DNA from: Streptomyces sp. NBC_00190
Lineage (GTDB): Bacteria; Actinomycetota; Actinomycetes; Streptomycetales; Streptomycetaceae
Direction: 5' to 3'
Assembly: GCF_036203305.1 (NCBI RefSeq)
Contig: NZ_CP108131.1
Location: forward strand, 1,736,001-1,800,000
DNA length: 64,000 bases
The position numbers and the translations under genes were made by a program. This document shows positions 35,181 through 45,647 of the stretch, one piece after another. The notes under the pieces were generated by a model, which was not told where the DNA came from, ran no database searches, and worked only from the letters and a program-made list of their open reading frames with translations. Positions within the stretch are counted from its first letter, which is position 1. Every line of letters begins with the position of its first letter.

Positions 35181-35792
35181 TCAGCGGGCGTAGTACTCGA
35201 CGACGAGCTGCTCGTCGCAGATGACCGGGATTTCCTTGCGGTTCGGGTCACGGTCCAGGCGGAAGGCCAGGGCCTTCAGGTTGACCTGCAGGTAGCGCGG
35301 GGTCTCGCCCTCGCCTGCGTAGCCACCCTCACGGGCAACCTGGAACGGAACCTTCTCGCGGCTGCGCTCGCGCACGGTGATGACGTCGTCCGGGCGGACA
35401 CGGAACGACGGCTTGTCGACCTTGGCGCCGTTGACCTCGATGTGGCCGTGAACGACCATCTGGCGGGCCTGGTAGATGGTGCGGGCGATGCCCGAACGCA
35501 GAACCAGGGCGTCGAGACGACGCTCGAGCTCGACGACAAGCGCCTCGCCCGTCTTGCCTTCGGCCTTCTTGGCGCGGTCGTACGCGCGGGCCATCTGACG
35601 CTCAGAGATGTCGTACTGAGCGCGCAGACGCTGCTTCTCCAGCAGACGGACCTTGTAGTCCGAGTTCTGCTTGCGGCCACGGCCGTGCTCGCCCGGCGGG
35701 TAGGGGCGGGCCTCGAAGTACTTGACGGCCTTCGGGGTCAGCGCAATGCCGAGGGCACGCGACTTCTTGACCTTGGGTCGCTTCTGGTTCAC
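35181..35792 (-). CDS. rpsD: 30S ribosomal protein S4, zinc-independent form
   Basis: Primary 16S rRNA-binding protein and small-subunit assembly factor; 203 aa. The N-terminus ([20 protein letters not shown]) lacks the four cysteines of the zinc-binding S4 form, so it needs no zinc. The S4 RNA-binding domain (about 92-155) contains [23 protein letters not shown] at 35792 with GGAGG ten bases upstream. It stands alone, not in the alpha operon, as in other Streptomyces. Only 55 bases separate it from the divergent DUF2470 gene, and an iron box lies there. Confidence 0.97.
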   Translation of the reverse strand: MNQKRPKVKKSRALGIALTPKAVKYFEARPYPPGEHGRGRKQNSDYKVRLLEKQRLRAQYDISERQMARAYDRAKKAEGKTGEALVVELERRLDALVLRSGIARTIYQARQMVVHGHIEVNGAKVDKPSFRVRPDDVITVRERSREKVPFQVAREGGYAGEGETPRYLQVNLKALAFRLDRDPNRKEIPVICDEQLVVEYYAR

Positions 35793-35814
35793 GGGGAACC
35801 TACCTCCATGTAAG

Positions 35815-35833
35815 TTAGGTGAGGCTTACCTTA
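35815..35833. promoter_or_regulatory. Iron box (DtxR/DmdR/IdeR-type operator)
   Basis: The 19 bases TTAGGTGAGGCTTACCTTA match the DtxR-family consensus TTAGGTTAGGCTAACCTAA at 16 positions. It starts 23 bases upstream of the rpsD start codon (minus) and ends 14 bases before the DUF2470 start codon (plus). Binding is predicted from the motif. Confidence 0.75.
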
Positions 35834-35847
35834 GCGAGGAGGACGTA

Positions 35848-36720
35848 ATGTCTCGACCACATGGGATCCCCCTGCCCAGTGCGCGCCGCAGTTCGGATTC
35901 CAACGAAACGGAATCCGCTTGCGCCGACGATAAGCAAGGTCAGCCGCGTCCCAGGGAAGGCGTTCGGCAGCTCACCGGAGCCGAACGCGTACGAACCCTC
36001 GTAGAGTCCAACGCCTCAGTATCCCTCACGCTCCCCGGTGCTTGTGACCAGGACGAGCTCGGGACAGGGGCGCCGGCCGCACGGACCGTCACCCCGGACG
36101 GGGACGTGATTCTCCTTGTTTCCGGGGAATCCGCGGCTGCCAGGGCAGCCGCTCACGCCCAGGACGACGACCTCACCGCCGTGATCGAGATCACGGATGT
36201 GGCGCCGGTGTCCGTGCAGCATCGTATCCGAGGCCGCGCCTGGCTGGCCGGGTGGCTGACCCCGGTGCGCGGCGACGACCGCGCGGCCTGCGCGGCGCTG
36301 CTCGCGGAGCGCCATCCGGTGGGTGAGCTGCTGGGACTGGCCGAGGCCCGCTGGAGGCTGCTCCGCCTGGAGGTCGGCGAGATCTCGGTGGACGACCTGT
36401 GGGGCGCCGAGCACGTGGACCCGGAGGACCTGGCCGCGGCGGAGCCGGACCCGATGGTCGCCCACGAGGCGGAACTCCTCCAGCACCTGCACTCCGCCCA
36501 CGGCGACCGGATCGGCGAACTGTGCGGGCTGCTGGGTCCGCGGGAGGCGCGGGAGATGGCGGCCGTCCCGCTCTCCCTGGACCGCCTGGGCCTGCGCGTG
36601 CGCTTCACGGGCGGCGCGGCCGGCTCCTTCGACGCCCGTTTCGACTTCCCCGAGCCGGTCGCGGACATCTGCGACCTGCGCCGTGCGATGCACACCCTGT
36701 TCACGGCGGCGGGCCACTAG
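35848..36720 (+). CDS. DUF2470 domain-containing protein, probable haem/iron-linked
   Basis: 290 aa, soluble. Residues about 1-40 are polar and disordered. Residues about 45-180 look like a split-barrel, pyridoxamine-phosphate-oxidase-like region. The DUF2470 domain is about 190-288. Proteins with DUF2470 are often found with haem degradation or siderophore genes. ATG at 35848 with GAGGAGG just upstream. An iron box sits 14 bases before the start codon, so repression by iron through DmdR is likely. The neighbours (rpsD, rarA) are not iron genes. Confidence 0.85.
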   Translation: MSRPHGIPLPSARRSSDSNETESACADDKQGQPRPREGVRQLTGAERVRTLVESNASVSLTLPGACDQDELGTGAPAARTVTPDGDVILLVSGESAAARAAAHAQDDDLTAVIEITDVAPVSVQHRIRGRAWLAGWLTPVRGDDRAACAALLAERHPVGELLGLAEARWRLLRLEVGEISVDDLWGAEHVDPEDLAAAEPDPMVAHEAELLQHLHSAHGDRIGELCGLLGPREAREMAAVPLSLDRLGLRVRFTGGAAGSFDARFDFPEPVADICDLRRAMHTLFTAAGH

Positions 36721-36746
36721 GGCCCGTCGCCGCCCCGCCGGCACGC

Positions 36747-38096
36747 TCACGCGCCGCGCAGCCGCTCCCGGACCTTCTCCACGACGTCCGCGTAGCGGGC
36801 CTCCGCTCCGTACCGCGTCGGCTCGTAGTACCGCTTCCCGTGGATCTCGTCGGGCGCGTACTGCTGGGCCGCGATGGCCCCCGGCACGTCGTGCGGGTAC
36901 ACGTACCCCTGCGCGTGCCCCAGCTTGGCCGCGCCCTTGTAGTGCCCGTCCCGCAGGTGCGGCGGGACCGAGCCCGCCAGCCCGGCCCGGACGTCGGCCA
37001 GCGCCGCGCCGATCGCGGTCGTGGCGGTGTTCGACTTCGGGGCCAGCGCCAGCGCGATCGTGGCGTGCGAAAGGGTCAGCGCGGCCTCCGGGAAGCCGAT
37101 CATCGCCACCGCCTGGGCCGCGGCGACCGCGAGCGGCAGGGCCGTCGGGTCCGCCAGGCCGATGTCCTCGCTCGCCGAGATCATCAGGCGCCGCGCGATG
37201 AACCGGGGGTCCTCCCCCGCGTCGATCATCCGGGCCAGATAGTGCAGCGCCGCGTCCACGTCCGAGCCGCGGATCGACTTGATCAGCGCGCTCGCCACGT
37301 CGTAGTGCTGGTCGCCGTCCCGGTCGTACCGGACGGCGGCCCGGTCGACCGCCTCCTCCACCGTCTGGAGGGTGATCTCGTCCTCGCCCTTGGCGATGGC
37401 CGACCCGGCCCCCGCCTCCAGCGCCGTCAGCGCCCGCCGGGCGTCGCCCCCGGCGATCCGCAGCAGGTGCGCCTCGGCGTCCGCCGGCAGGGTCACCGCC
37501 CCGCCGAGCCCCCGCTCCTCCTCCAGCGCCCTGCGCATCAGCGCGCTCAGGTCGCCGTCCGTCAGCGGCTCCAGCGTCAGCAGCAGCGAGCGCGAGAGCA
37601 GCGGGGAGATGATCGAGAAGTACGGGTTCTCCGTGGTCGCGGCGATCAGCGTCACCCAGCGGTTCTCGACGGCCGGGAGCAGCGAGTCCTGCTGCGCCTT
37701 GCTGAAGCGGTGGATCTCGTCGAGGAAGAGGACGGTGTCCTTGCCGTAGCCGCCGGCGGCGCGTTTCGCGCCCTCGATGACCGCCCGTACCTCTTTGACT
37801 CCCGCCGTGATGGCGGACAGCTCCACGAACCGCTTCCGGGTGGCCTGGCTCACCACGTACGCCAGCGTGGTCTTCCCGATGCCCGGCGGGCCCCAGAGGA
37901 TCACCGAGGAGGCTCCGGCCGGACCGCCCGCGCCCTCCCCGACCAGCCGCCGCAGCGGTGATCCGGGCTTCAGCAGGTGCTGCTGGCCGACGACCTCGTC
38001 CAGGGTGCGCGGGCGCATCCGGACGGCGAGCGGAGAGCTCGCGGGATCCTTCTCCTGGCGGTCTTCGGCGGCGGCGGTGAACAGGTCTGGTTCCAC
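36747..38096 (-). CDS. rarA: Replication-associated recombination protein RarA (MgsA)
   Basis: AAA+ ATPase of the clamp-loader group acting at stalled forks; 449 aa. [15 protein letters not shown] (28-42), Walker [14 protein letters not shown], Walker [11 protein letters not shown], and sensor-1 AATTENP are intact. The C-terminal tetramerisation domain contains [18 protein letters not shown] and YKYPHD-like [13 protein letters not shown]. Convergent with DUF2470 (26 bases between). Confidence 0.96.
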   Translation of the reverse strand: MEPDLFTAAAEDRQEKDPASSPLAVRMRPRTLDEVVGQQHLLKPGSPLRRLVGEGAGGPAGASSVILWGPPGIGKTTLAYVVSQATRKRFVELSAITAGVKEVRAVIEGAKRAAGGYGKDTVLFLDEIHRFSKAQQDSLLPAVENRWVTLIAATTENPYFSIISPLLSRSLLLTLEPLTDGDLSALMRRALEEERGLGGAVTLPADAEAHLLRIAGGDARRALTALEAGAGSAIAKGEDEITLQTVEEAVDRAAVRYDRDGDQHYDVASALIKSIRGSDVDAALHYLARMIDAGEDPRFIARRLMISASEDIGLADPTALPLAVAAAQAVAMIGFPEAALTLSHATIALALAPKSNTATTAIGAALADVRAGLAGSVPPHLRDGHYKGAAKLGHAQGYVYPHDVPGAIAAQQYAPDEIHGKRYYEPTRYGAEARYADVVEKVRERLRGA

Positions 38097-38128
38097 ACCG
38101 AAAGCCTATGCGAGCCCACCGACAGTCC

Positions 38129-38746
38129 TTACGAGGTCCAGAAGTCCCACCAGCGCGTCAGGATCAGCATGCCGATGATCCCGATGTGCAGCACCGGGAG
38201 CACCCAGGTGAACTCGTCGAAGAAGCTCTTCAGCCAGCCCGGCGCGGGCAGCAGCCCCTGGCGCACGTTGTGCGAGGTGACGTACCAGAACATCACGATC
38301 GTGGCGACCCAGGCCAGGCAGCACCACAGGCAGAGCGAGTTGATGTTGTACAGCGACTGGTACATCAGCCAGGCGCAGAAGACGACGCCGAAGAGGGTGC
38401 CCGCGTTGAAGGTCAGCCAGTACCAGCGGCTGAACCGCGCCCCGGCCAGCATGCTCATGCCGACGCAGATCACGATGCCGTAGGCGACCAGACCGAGCAT
38501 CGGGTTCGGGAAGCCGAAGACGGCCGCCTGCTCGCTCTTCATGATGTTGCCGCAGGAGACGATCGGGTTCAGGCTGCAGCCCGGCGTGAAGTTCGGGTCC
38601 TCCAGCAGCTTGAACTTGTCGATCGTGATCACCCAGGCGGCGAGCAGGCCCGCGGCGCCCGTGATCACCAGCAGCCAGGCCAGCGCCCGGCTCCCCCCGA
38701 AGGTGGTCCTCGGGGCGGTGTCCGCGTCCGTAGGTCGTGTCGTCAT
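38129..38746 (-). CDS. VKOR-type membrane oxidoreductase
   Basis: 205 aa with about five membrane helices. It has the paired loop cysteines in GCSLNP and SCGNIMKSEQ and the redox motif CLWC in NSLCLWCCLAW, characteristic of bacterial vitamin K epoxide reductases that reoxidise DsbA-like proteins. No thioredoxin domain is fused and no dsbA-like gene is beside it. ATG at 38746; 32 bases before rarA. Its role is probably disulfide formation in the envelope. Confidence 0.9.
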   Translation of the reverse strand: MTTRPTDADTAPRTTFGGSRALAWLLVITGAAGLLAAWVITIDKFKLLEDPNFTPGCSLNPIVSCGNIMKSEQAAVFGFPNPMLGLVAYGIVICVGMSMLAGARFSRWYWLTFNAGTLFGVVFCAWLMYQSLYNINSLCLWCCLAWVATIVMFWYVTSHNVRQGLLPAPGWLKSFFDEFTWVLPVLHIGIIGMLILTRWWDFWTS

Positions 38747-38883
38747 ACCGCCCACTCCACATCTGCAAGGTCGACAAGCACCGGCCATTGTGCCGTACGT
38801 GACTGTGTGTCCACCGTTCGACGGACATAAGTACGTACGCGAGGGGGGACCGGCGGCGCGGATTCCGGCGGAGCATTCGAGGC

Positions 38884-39758
38884 ATGACACAGAACGCGGT
38901 GGAAGTACGGGGGCTTCGCAAGCAGTACGGCGAGGTCGCCGCGGTCGACGGACTGGACCTGACGATCCGCCCGGGCGAGGTCTTCGGCCTCCTCGGGCCC
39001 AACGGAGCGGGCAAGAGCACCACGGTGGAGATACTCCAGGGCCACCGTGAGCGGGACGGCGGTGAGGTCCGCGTCCTGGGCGCGGACCCGGCGACGGCCG
39101 GACGGGCCTGGCGCTCACGCGTCGGGATCGTCTGGCAGGACGAGTCGGCGCCCGCCGAACTGACGGTACGGGAGACGGTCGAGCACTTCGCCCGTTACTA
39201 CCCGGCCCCGCGCGACCCGGCGGAGGTCATCGCGCTGGTCGGCCTGGAACACAAGCGCGACCAGCGGGTGAAGGGCCTCTCCGGCGGCCAGCGGCGCCGC
39301 CTCGACGTGGCGCTCGGGGTCATCGGCGGTCCGGAACTCCTCCTGCTCGACGAGCCGACCACCGGCTTCGACCCGGCTGCCCGCCGCCAGTTCTGGGACC
39401 TGATCCGGCTGCTGGCCGACGGGGGCACGACCATCGTGCTCACCACGCACTACTTGGAGGAGGCCGAGGCCCTCGCCGACCGCCTCGCGATCGTGGCACG
39501 CGGCCGGATCGTCGCCGAGGGCGAACCGGCCGGTCTGCGCGCCCGGTTCGGCACCGGCGCCACCGTCGAGTGGACCGACCCCGACGGCACCCCGCGCGAG
39601 ATCCGGACCGAGACCCCCACCCGTACCGCCCGGGAGCTGATGGTCCGCTTCGACGGCGAGATCCCGGGCCTGAAGATCACCCGCCCCACCCTGGAGGACG
39701 TGTACCTGCGCCTCACGGGCCAGCTCACCCAGCCCGAGCCGCAGCCGGAGGAAGCACG

Positions 39759-39762
<4 letters not shown>
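38884..39762 (+). CDS. ABC transporter ATP-binding protein (DrrA-like)
   Basis: 292 aa. Walker A LLGPNGAGKSTT at about 36-47, signature LSGGQRRRLDVAL, Walker B LLLLDEPTTGFDP, and the H-loop THYLEEAE are intact. The C-terminal 80 residues are of the type found in drug and polyketide exporters of the ABC-2 group. ATG at 38884. Its stop overlaps the permease start by 4 bases (ATGA). First of a four-gene plus-strand cassette with permease, kinase and regulator. Confidence 0.95.
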
Positions 39763-40628
<866 letters not shown>

Positions 40629-40636
40629 GCGGCTTC

Positions 40637-41824
40637 GTGAAGACGGCCGGAGCGCGCGAGTCCCACGTGTGGGACCGTGCGTTCCTGCCGTGGGACCTGT
40701 ATGTCGGGGTCGTGTGGCTGGCGACCGTGGCCCTCGTACTCGGCGCCGAATTCCCTTCACTGCCCTACCGGATCCCCGCTGTCGCCCTGCTCGCCCTGCT
40801 GATCCCCTGGTACGCGTGGGCCGGGCGGCCGCTGCTCCTGCTGGAGCCGAATGCCGAACCCCGCCGCGCCGCCCGCTACCTGGGCGTGACCCTCGTTCTC
40901 TTCCTGCTGGCCGCGTCACTGGTCGGCGAGACCCGGCTGATCACCTTCGCGCTCGCCCCGCACTTCTTCATGCTGGTGCCTCTTCGCCGGGCGGTCGCCG
41001 CGATGGCGGTGCTGTCCCTGGCGCCGGTGGCCGGTTGGGCGCTGCTGTGGCGGCCCGACGGGCATCAGCTCTTCCTCGGGGCCGTGGCCGCCGTGACCAC
41101 CTTCGCCTTTTCCGCCTTCCTCGGCGCCTGGACCACCCGGATCATCCAGCAGAGCGTGAACCGGGCCGGGCTGATCGCCGAACTCGACGCCAGCCGCGAG
41201 GAGGTGGCCCGGCTCTCCGCCGAACGCGGCGCCCTCGCCGAAAGGGAACGCATGTCCCGCGAGATCCACGACACCCTCGCGCAGGGCTTCACCAGCCTGC
41301 TGATGCTGGTGCAGGCGGTGCAGTCCGAGCTGGACACGGATCCGGCCGAGGCCCACCGCCACCTGGAGCTGATGGCGGTGACCGCCCGGCAGAACCTGGC
41401 CGAGGCCCGGGCCCTGGTGTCCGGCGGGGCGCCCGCCGACCTGGACGCGGGTTCGCTGCCGGACGCGGTACGCCGTCTCGCGGCACGGCACGACCCGCCC
41501 GCGGCCGTCACGGTGACCGGGGACGTCCGGCCGCTGCCGCCGGCGCTGGAGGTGGTGGCACTGCGCACCTGCCAGGAGTCCCTGGCGAACGCGGCCAAGC
41601 ACGCGGGTCCCCGGGCCGCCGCCGCGCTGTCCCTCGCCTACGGTGAGGCGGAGTTGACGGTCTCTGTCCGGGACTCCGGCCGGGGCTTCGATCCGGCGGC
41701 CCCCTCCCCCGGCTACGGCCTGCGGGGGCTGCGCGCCCGTGCGGCGGAGGCCGGCGGGACCGCGTCGGTCGACAGCGCGGTGTCCGGGGGCACCACCGTC
41801 ACCGTCACCCTGCCGATCCGCTGA
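40637..41824 (+). CDS. Sensor histidine kinase, NarX/DesK-like (HisKA_3)
   Basis: 395 aa from GTG 40637; an in-frame TTG at 40625 that overlaps the permease stop is an alternative. Five or six membrane helices (about 18-165) form a small sensor. The dimerisation helix MSREIHDTLAQGFTSL carries phospho-acceptor His211. The N-box NAAKHAG and G-box GYGLRGLRARA mark the HATPase domain. It follows the ABC genes and is cotranscribed with the response regulator. Confidence 0.94.
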   Translation: MKTAGARESHVWDRAFLPWDLYVGVVWLATVALVLGAEFPSLPYRIPAVALLALLIPWYAWAGRPLLLLEPNAEPRRAARYLGVTLVLFLLAASLVGETRLITFALAPHFFMLVPLRRAVAAMAVLSLAPVAGWALLWRPDGHQLFLGAVAAVTTFAFSAFLGAWTTRIIQQSVNRAGLIAELDASREEVARLSAERGALAERERMSREIHDTLAQGFTSLLMLVQAVQSELDTDPAEAHRHLELMAVTARQNLAEARALVSGGAPADLDAGSLPDAVRRLAARHDPPAAVTVTGDVRPLPPALEVVALRTCQESLANAAKHAGPRAAAALSLAYGEAELTVSVRDSGRGFDPAAPSPGYGLRGLRARAAEAGGTASVDSAVSGGTTVTVTLPIR

Positions 41825-41837
41825 GGAGCCGTACGAC

Positions 41838-42464
41838 ATGATCCGCATCCTGCTGGCCGACGACCACCCGGTGGTACGGGAGGGCCTGCGCGGCATGCTC
41901 AGCGCCGAGCCGGACCTGGAGGTCGTCGCGGAGGCCGCCAACGGTCCGCAGGCCGAAGCCCTGGCCGCGCGGCTGGTGCCCGCCCTGGACCTGATCCTGA
42001 TGGACCTGCGGATGCCCGGCGGCGACGGGGTGGAGTCCATCGCCCGCATCACCGCGGCCGGGCTGCCGGTCCGGGTGGTGGTGCTGACCACGTACGAGAA
42101 CGACCGCGACATCCTGCGCGCGGTGGAGGCGGGCGCGGCGGGCTACCTGCTGAAGGACATGGCCCGTGCGGAACTGGCGGAGGCGGTCCGCGCGGCCGTC
42201 CGCGGCGAGACCGTCCTGGCCCCGTCGGTCGCGGGCCGCCTGGTCGACCACCTGCGCACCCGCCCGGAGCGGCCGCACCTGTCGGAGCGCGAGGTATCGG
42301 TCCTGCGCCTGGTCGCGGAGGGCGCGACGAACGCGGAGATCGGCCGCCGCCTGTTCGTGGCGGAGTCCACGGTCAAGACCCACCTGCTGCGGGCCTTCGC
42401 GAAGCTGGAGGTCGCGGACCGCACGGCGGCGGTGACGACGGCCATGCGGCACGGCCTGCTGTGA
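41838..42464 (+). CDS. NarL/FixJ-type response regulator
   Basis: 208 aa. The receiver domain (1-120) has DD at 8-9, phospho-Asp56 in LMDLRMPGGDG, and Lys in LLKDM. The LuxR-type HTH (about 145-205) contains LSEREVSVLRLVAEGATNAEIG. ATG at 41838 with GAGGAG upstream, 13 bases after the kinase. It likely controls the adjacent transporter in response to a membrane or antibiotic signal. Confidence 0.95.
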   Translation: MIRILLADDHPVVREGLRGMLSAEPDLEVVAEAANGPQAEALAARLVPALDLILMDLRMPGGDGVESIARITAAGLPVRVVVLTTYENDRDILRAVEAGAAGYLLKDMARAELAEAVRAAVRGETVLAPSVAGRLVDHLRTRPERPHLSEREVSVLRLVAEGATNAEIGRRLFVAESTVKTHLLRAFAKLEVADRTAAVTTAMRHGLL

Positions 42465-42521
42465 CGCGGGCGGCCGCGGTCCGGGGGAGCTCCCCGGGCC
42501 GCGGCCGCCCGCGTACGCGTG

Positions 42522-43784
42522 TCAGGCCAGGCGGGCCTGGACGGTGGCGACGATCTCGGCCACGGGCACGGCCATCTGGTCGCCGGACTCCATGTCCTTC
42601 AGCTGCACGACGCCCTCGGCGAGGTCCCGCTCCCCCGCCACGACGGTCAGCACGGCACCGGAGCGGTTCGCGTTCTTCATGTGGCTCTTGAGACCCTTCG
42701 AGCCGTACGAGAAGTCCGCCGCCACACCTGTCCTCCGCAGCTCGGTGACCGCGGCGAAGAGCACCTTGCGCGCCTCGTCGCTCAGCGCCACCGCGAAGAC
42801 GCTGGTGGCCGCCGGAATATCGAGCTCGACGCCTTCGGCCTCCAGGGCCAGCACCGTGCGGTCCACGCCCAGGGCCCACCCGACCGAGGGAAGCGCCGGG
42901 CCGCCGATCATCTCGGACAGACCGTCGTAGCGGCCGCCGCCGCCGACCGCGGACTGCGAACCCAGACCGTCGTGGACGAACTCGAAGGTGGTGCGGGTGT
43001 AGTAGTCGAGCCCGCGCACCAGCTTCTCGTCGTCCTCGAATGCCACGCCCGCAGCCGTGATCAGCTCACGGACCTCGGAGTGGTACGCCTTGCACGCGTC
43101 ACACAGGAAGTCCCGCAGCATCGGCGCGCCCACCAGCTGCTTCTGAACGGACTCCCGCTTGTCGTCGAGCACCCGCAGGGGATTGATCTCGGCCCGGCGC
43201 AGGGTCTCCTCGTCCAGGTCCAGACCCCGCAGGAATCCCTGGAGCGCCTCCCGGTAGACGGGACGGCACTCCTGATCGCCCAGCGAGTTCAGCAGGATGC
43301 GGAAGTTGCGCAGGCCCAGCGAGCGGTACGCCTGGTCGGCCAGGATGATCAGTTCGGCGTCCAGCGCCGGGTCCTCGGCGCCGATGGCCTCGGCCCCGAC
43401 CTGCGAGAAGTGGCGGTAGCGGCCCTTCTGCGGGCGCTCGTAGCGGTAGTACGAGCCGGAGTACCAGAGCTTGACCGGCAGGCCGCCGGCCTTGTGCAGA
43501 TTCGCCTCCAGCGCGGCGCGCAGCACGGAGGCGGTGCCCTCCGGACGAAGCGCCAGATTGGCGCCGCCCTTGGTCGTGAGGGTGTACATCTCCTTGGTCA
43601 CGATGTCGGTGGACTCGCCGACTCCGCGGGCGAAGAGGTCCACGTCCTCGAAGCCGGGCGTCTCGACGTATCCGTAGCCGGACGTGCGCAGCGGGCCGGA
43701 GATGGCCTCGCGGACGGCCAGGTACTTCGCCGAGTACGGCGGGATCAGGTCGTACGTGCCCTTGGGGGCCTTGAAGGTGCTCAC
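42522..43784 (-). CDS. hisS: Histidyl-tRNA synthetase
   Basis: Class II synthetase of 420 aa. Motif 1 region [13 protein letters not shown], motif 2 [15 protein letters not shown], the histidine motif [13 protein letters not shown], and motif 3 [13 protein letters not shown] are intact. The anticodon-binding domain is the last 90 residues. It begins 10 bases after the MBL hydrolase gene stop. Confidence 0.97.
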   Translation of the reverse strand: MSTFKAPKGTYDLIPPYSAKYLAVREAISGPLRTSGYGYVETPGFEDVDLFARGVGESTDIVTKEMYTLTTKGGANLALRPEGTASVLRAALEANLHKAGGLPVKLWYSGSYYRYERPQKGRYRHFSQVGAEAIGAEDPALDAELIILADQAYRSLGLRNFRILLNSLGDQECRPVYREALQGFLRGLDLDEETLRRAEINPLRVLDDKRESVQKQLVGAPMLRDFLCDACKAYHSEVRELITAAGVAFEDDEKLVRGLDYYTRTTFEFVHDGLGSQSAVGGGGRYDGLSEMIGGPALPSVGWALGVDRTVLALEAEGVELDIPAATSVFAVALSDEARKVLFAAVTELRRTGVAADFSYGSKGLKSHMKNANRSGAVLTVVAGERDLAEGVVQLKDMESGDQMAVPVAEIVATVQARLA

Positions 43785-43794
43785 GAAGCTCTCG

Positions 43795-44517
43795 TCACAT
43801 TCCTCGTCGTGGGGCGGGAGCGGCGCCCCTGGCGTCCGCTCCCAGGCCGGCGGCGACCTCCCGCAGGTACGGGTTGGTCGCGCGCTCGCGGCCGATGGTG
43901 GTCTGGGGACCGTGGCCGGACAGCACCACGGTCGAGTCGTCGAGCGGCAGGCACACGCGGCCCAGCGACTCGAGGATCTCGGCGTGGGAGCCGCCGGGCA
44001 GGTCGGTGCGTCCGATGGAGCCGGCGAAGAGCAGGTCGCCCGAGAAGAAGACCGGCGGGATGTCGGCCAGCTCGGGCATCCGGAAGGTCACCGACCCCTT
44101 GGTATGCCCCGGCGCGTGCGCCACGGAGAAGTCCATTCCGGCCAGTTTCAAGCCGGCGCCGTCGGTCAGCTCACGGACGTCGTCCGGCTCGCCCACGGTC
44201 AGTTCGCCCATGAGCGGCATCCCGATCGAGCGGCCCAGCGCCTTCTCCGGGTCGCTCATCATGTAGCGGTCCTCGGGGTGGATCCAGGCCGGTACGTCGT
44301 GTGCTCCGCACACCGGGACCACCGAGGCCACATGATCGATGTGGCCATGGGTCAGCACGACCGCGACGGGCTTGAGCCGATGCTTCTTCAGCGTCTCCTC
44401 GACGCCCTGGGCGGCTTGGTGGCCCGGGTCGATGATGACGCACTCCTCACCGGCGGCGGGGGCGACCACGTAACAGTTGGTCCCCCAGGCCCCGGCGGGG
44501 AACCCGGCAATCAGCAC
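43795..44517 (-). CDS. Metallo-beta-lactamase-fold hydrolase (glyoxalase II-like)
   Basis: 240 aa from GTG 44517 ([19 protein letters not shown]); TTG at 44529 would add four residues. The metal motif [25 protein letters not shown] and a late LSGHGP metal His are complete. Glyoxalase II-like proteins next to hisS occur in mycobacteria too. The substrate is unproven. Confidence 0.92.
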   Translation of the reverse strand: MLIAGFPAGAWGTNCYVVAPAAGEECVIIDPGHQAAQGVEETLKKHRLKPVAVVLTHGHIDHVASVVPVCGAHDVPAWIHPEDRYMMSDPEKALGRSIGMPLMGELTVGEPDDVRELTDGAGLKLAGMDFSVAHAPGHTKGSVTFRMPELADIPPVFFSGDLLFAGSIGRTDLPGGSHAEILESLGRVCLPLDDSTVVLSGHGPQTTIGRERATNPYLREVAAGLGADARGAAPAPRRGM

Positions 44518-44669
44518 GTTCGTCCTCAATCGTCGTCCGGCGGGAGCTGCAGTTCGGAATGCTGCTGCTCAGAGCCTACCGGCGCCCCTCATTACACAGC
44601 GAACCCATATACGGTACGGCCTAACCCAGCCCGGACAGCAGTACCAGACACGCACAAGGAGACGACCCG

Positions 44670-45452
44670 GTGGTCACGAGCGATCAGCGGCGGCGACAGC
44701 TCGCCAGGGAGAAGTACGAGCGCCAGCAGAAGCGCCGGGCAGAGGCCCGTCGCAAGGCGCGCCAGCGCACGGCGATCATCGGCGCGGCGGTGGCCGTGGT
44801 CGTCGCGACGCTGGTCGGCCTCATCGTGGGCGGCGTCTTCGACAAGGACAAGAAGGACCAGGCGGCGAACCCGGCGGCGAGCCCCTCGGCCGCGCCGACG
44901 CCCAAGCAGTCCCCCTCGCCCGAGATGGCCATCGACCAGAAGGCGAAGTACACCTTCGCCCTGAAGACCAGCGCGGGCGACATCAGCTTCGCGATGGACG
45001 CGGCGAAGACCCCGCAGACCGTGAACTCCTTCAAGTCGCTCGCCGACAAGGGCTACTTCGACAACACGAAGTGCCACCGGCTGACGAGCGGCGGGATCTT
45101 CGTGCTCCAGTGCGGTGACCCCGAGGGCACCGGCATGGGCGGCCCCGGCTACACGATTCCGGACGAGAACCTGGACTCCCTCGGCAAGGCGAACGACCAG
45201 GGCCAGGTGATCTACCCGGCCGGCACGGTCGCGATGGCCAACACCGGCCAGCCCGGCTCCGGCGGCAGCCAGTTCTTCCTGGTCTACAAGGACAGCCCGC
45301 TGGCGCCGTCGTACACCCCGTTCGGCAAGATCGACGCCGCCGGCCTGAAGGTCCTGGAGGAGATCGCCAAGGCCGGCACGGCCGACGGCGGCCAGGACGG
45401 CGCCCCGAAGAAGGAAGTCAAGATCGAGAAGGGCACCGTCACCCAGAACTGA
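44670..45452 (+). CDS. Cyclophilin-type peptidyl-prolyl isomerase, membrane-anchored
   Basis: 260 aa. The very basic N-terminus (residues 7-33) precedes one membrane helix (about 35-54, IIGAAVAVVVATLVGLIVGG), then a Ser/Pro linker, then a cyclophilin domain (about 90-255) with GYFDNTKCHRLTSGGIFVLQ and GSGGSQFFLVYKD. It is probably tethered to the outer face of the membrane. GTG at 44670 with AAGGAG eight bases upstream. The orientation hisS-MBL-ppi matches mycobacteria. Confidence 0.93.
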   Translation: MVTSDQRRRQLAREKYERQQKRRAEARRKARQRTAIIGAAVAVVVATLVGLIVGGVFDKDKKDQAANPAASPSAAPTPKQSPSPEMAIDQKAKYTFALKTSAGDISFAMDAAKTPQTVNSFKSLADKGYFDNTKCHRLTSGGIFVLQCGDPEGTGMGGPGYTIPDENLDSLGKANDQGQVIYPAGTVAMANTGQPGSGGSQFFLVYKDSPLAPSYTPFGKIDAAGLKVLEEIAKAGTADGGQDGAPKKEVKIEKGTVTQN

Positions 45453-45562
45453 CCGGAAGCAGGCCAACCCCGGGCCCGGGCCCCGCGTCCCGCGCGTACG
45501 TCGATATTCCGTCGTGCGGGATGCGGACAGGCGGCCCGGCGGTCGCCTATGTTGGCGTTGTG

Positions 45563-45631
45563 CAGGGCGGGCGCTGCCCGCCCCAGGAAACTGTGGACGA
45601 TGCCCAGGGGGTGAACCCCTCGCAAGGCATC
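45563..45631 (+). ncRNA. Candidate structured leader of the DUF349 gene
   Basis: Two tandem hairpins precede the DUF349 gene. GGGCGGGC/GCCCGCCC (45565-45572 with 45576-45583) has a 3-base loop. An outer stem GATGCC/GGCATC (45599-45604 with 45626-45631) encloses AGGGG/CCCCT (45606-45610 with 45616-45620). The 3' arm ends just before the Shine-Dalgarno GGTGGAGGAGG, so folding could control access to it. I cannot match it to a known riboswitch family. Confidence 0.45.
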
Positions 45632-45647
45632 AGGTGGAGGAGGCGCT

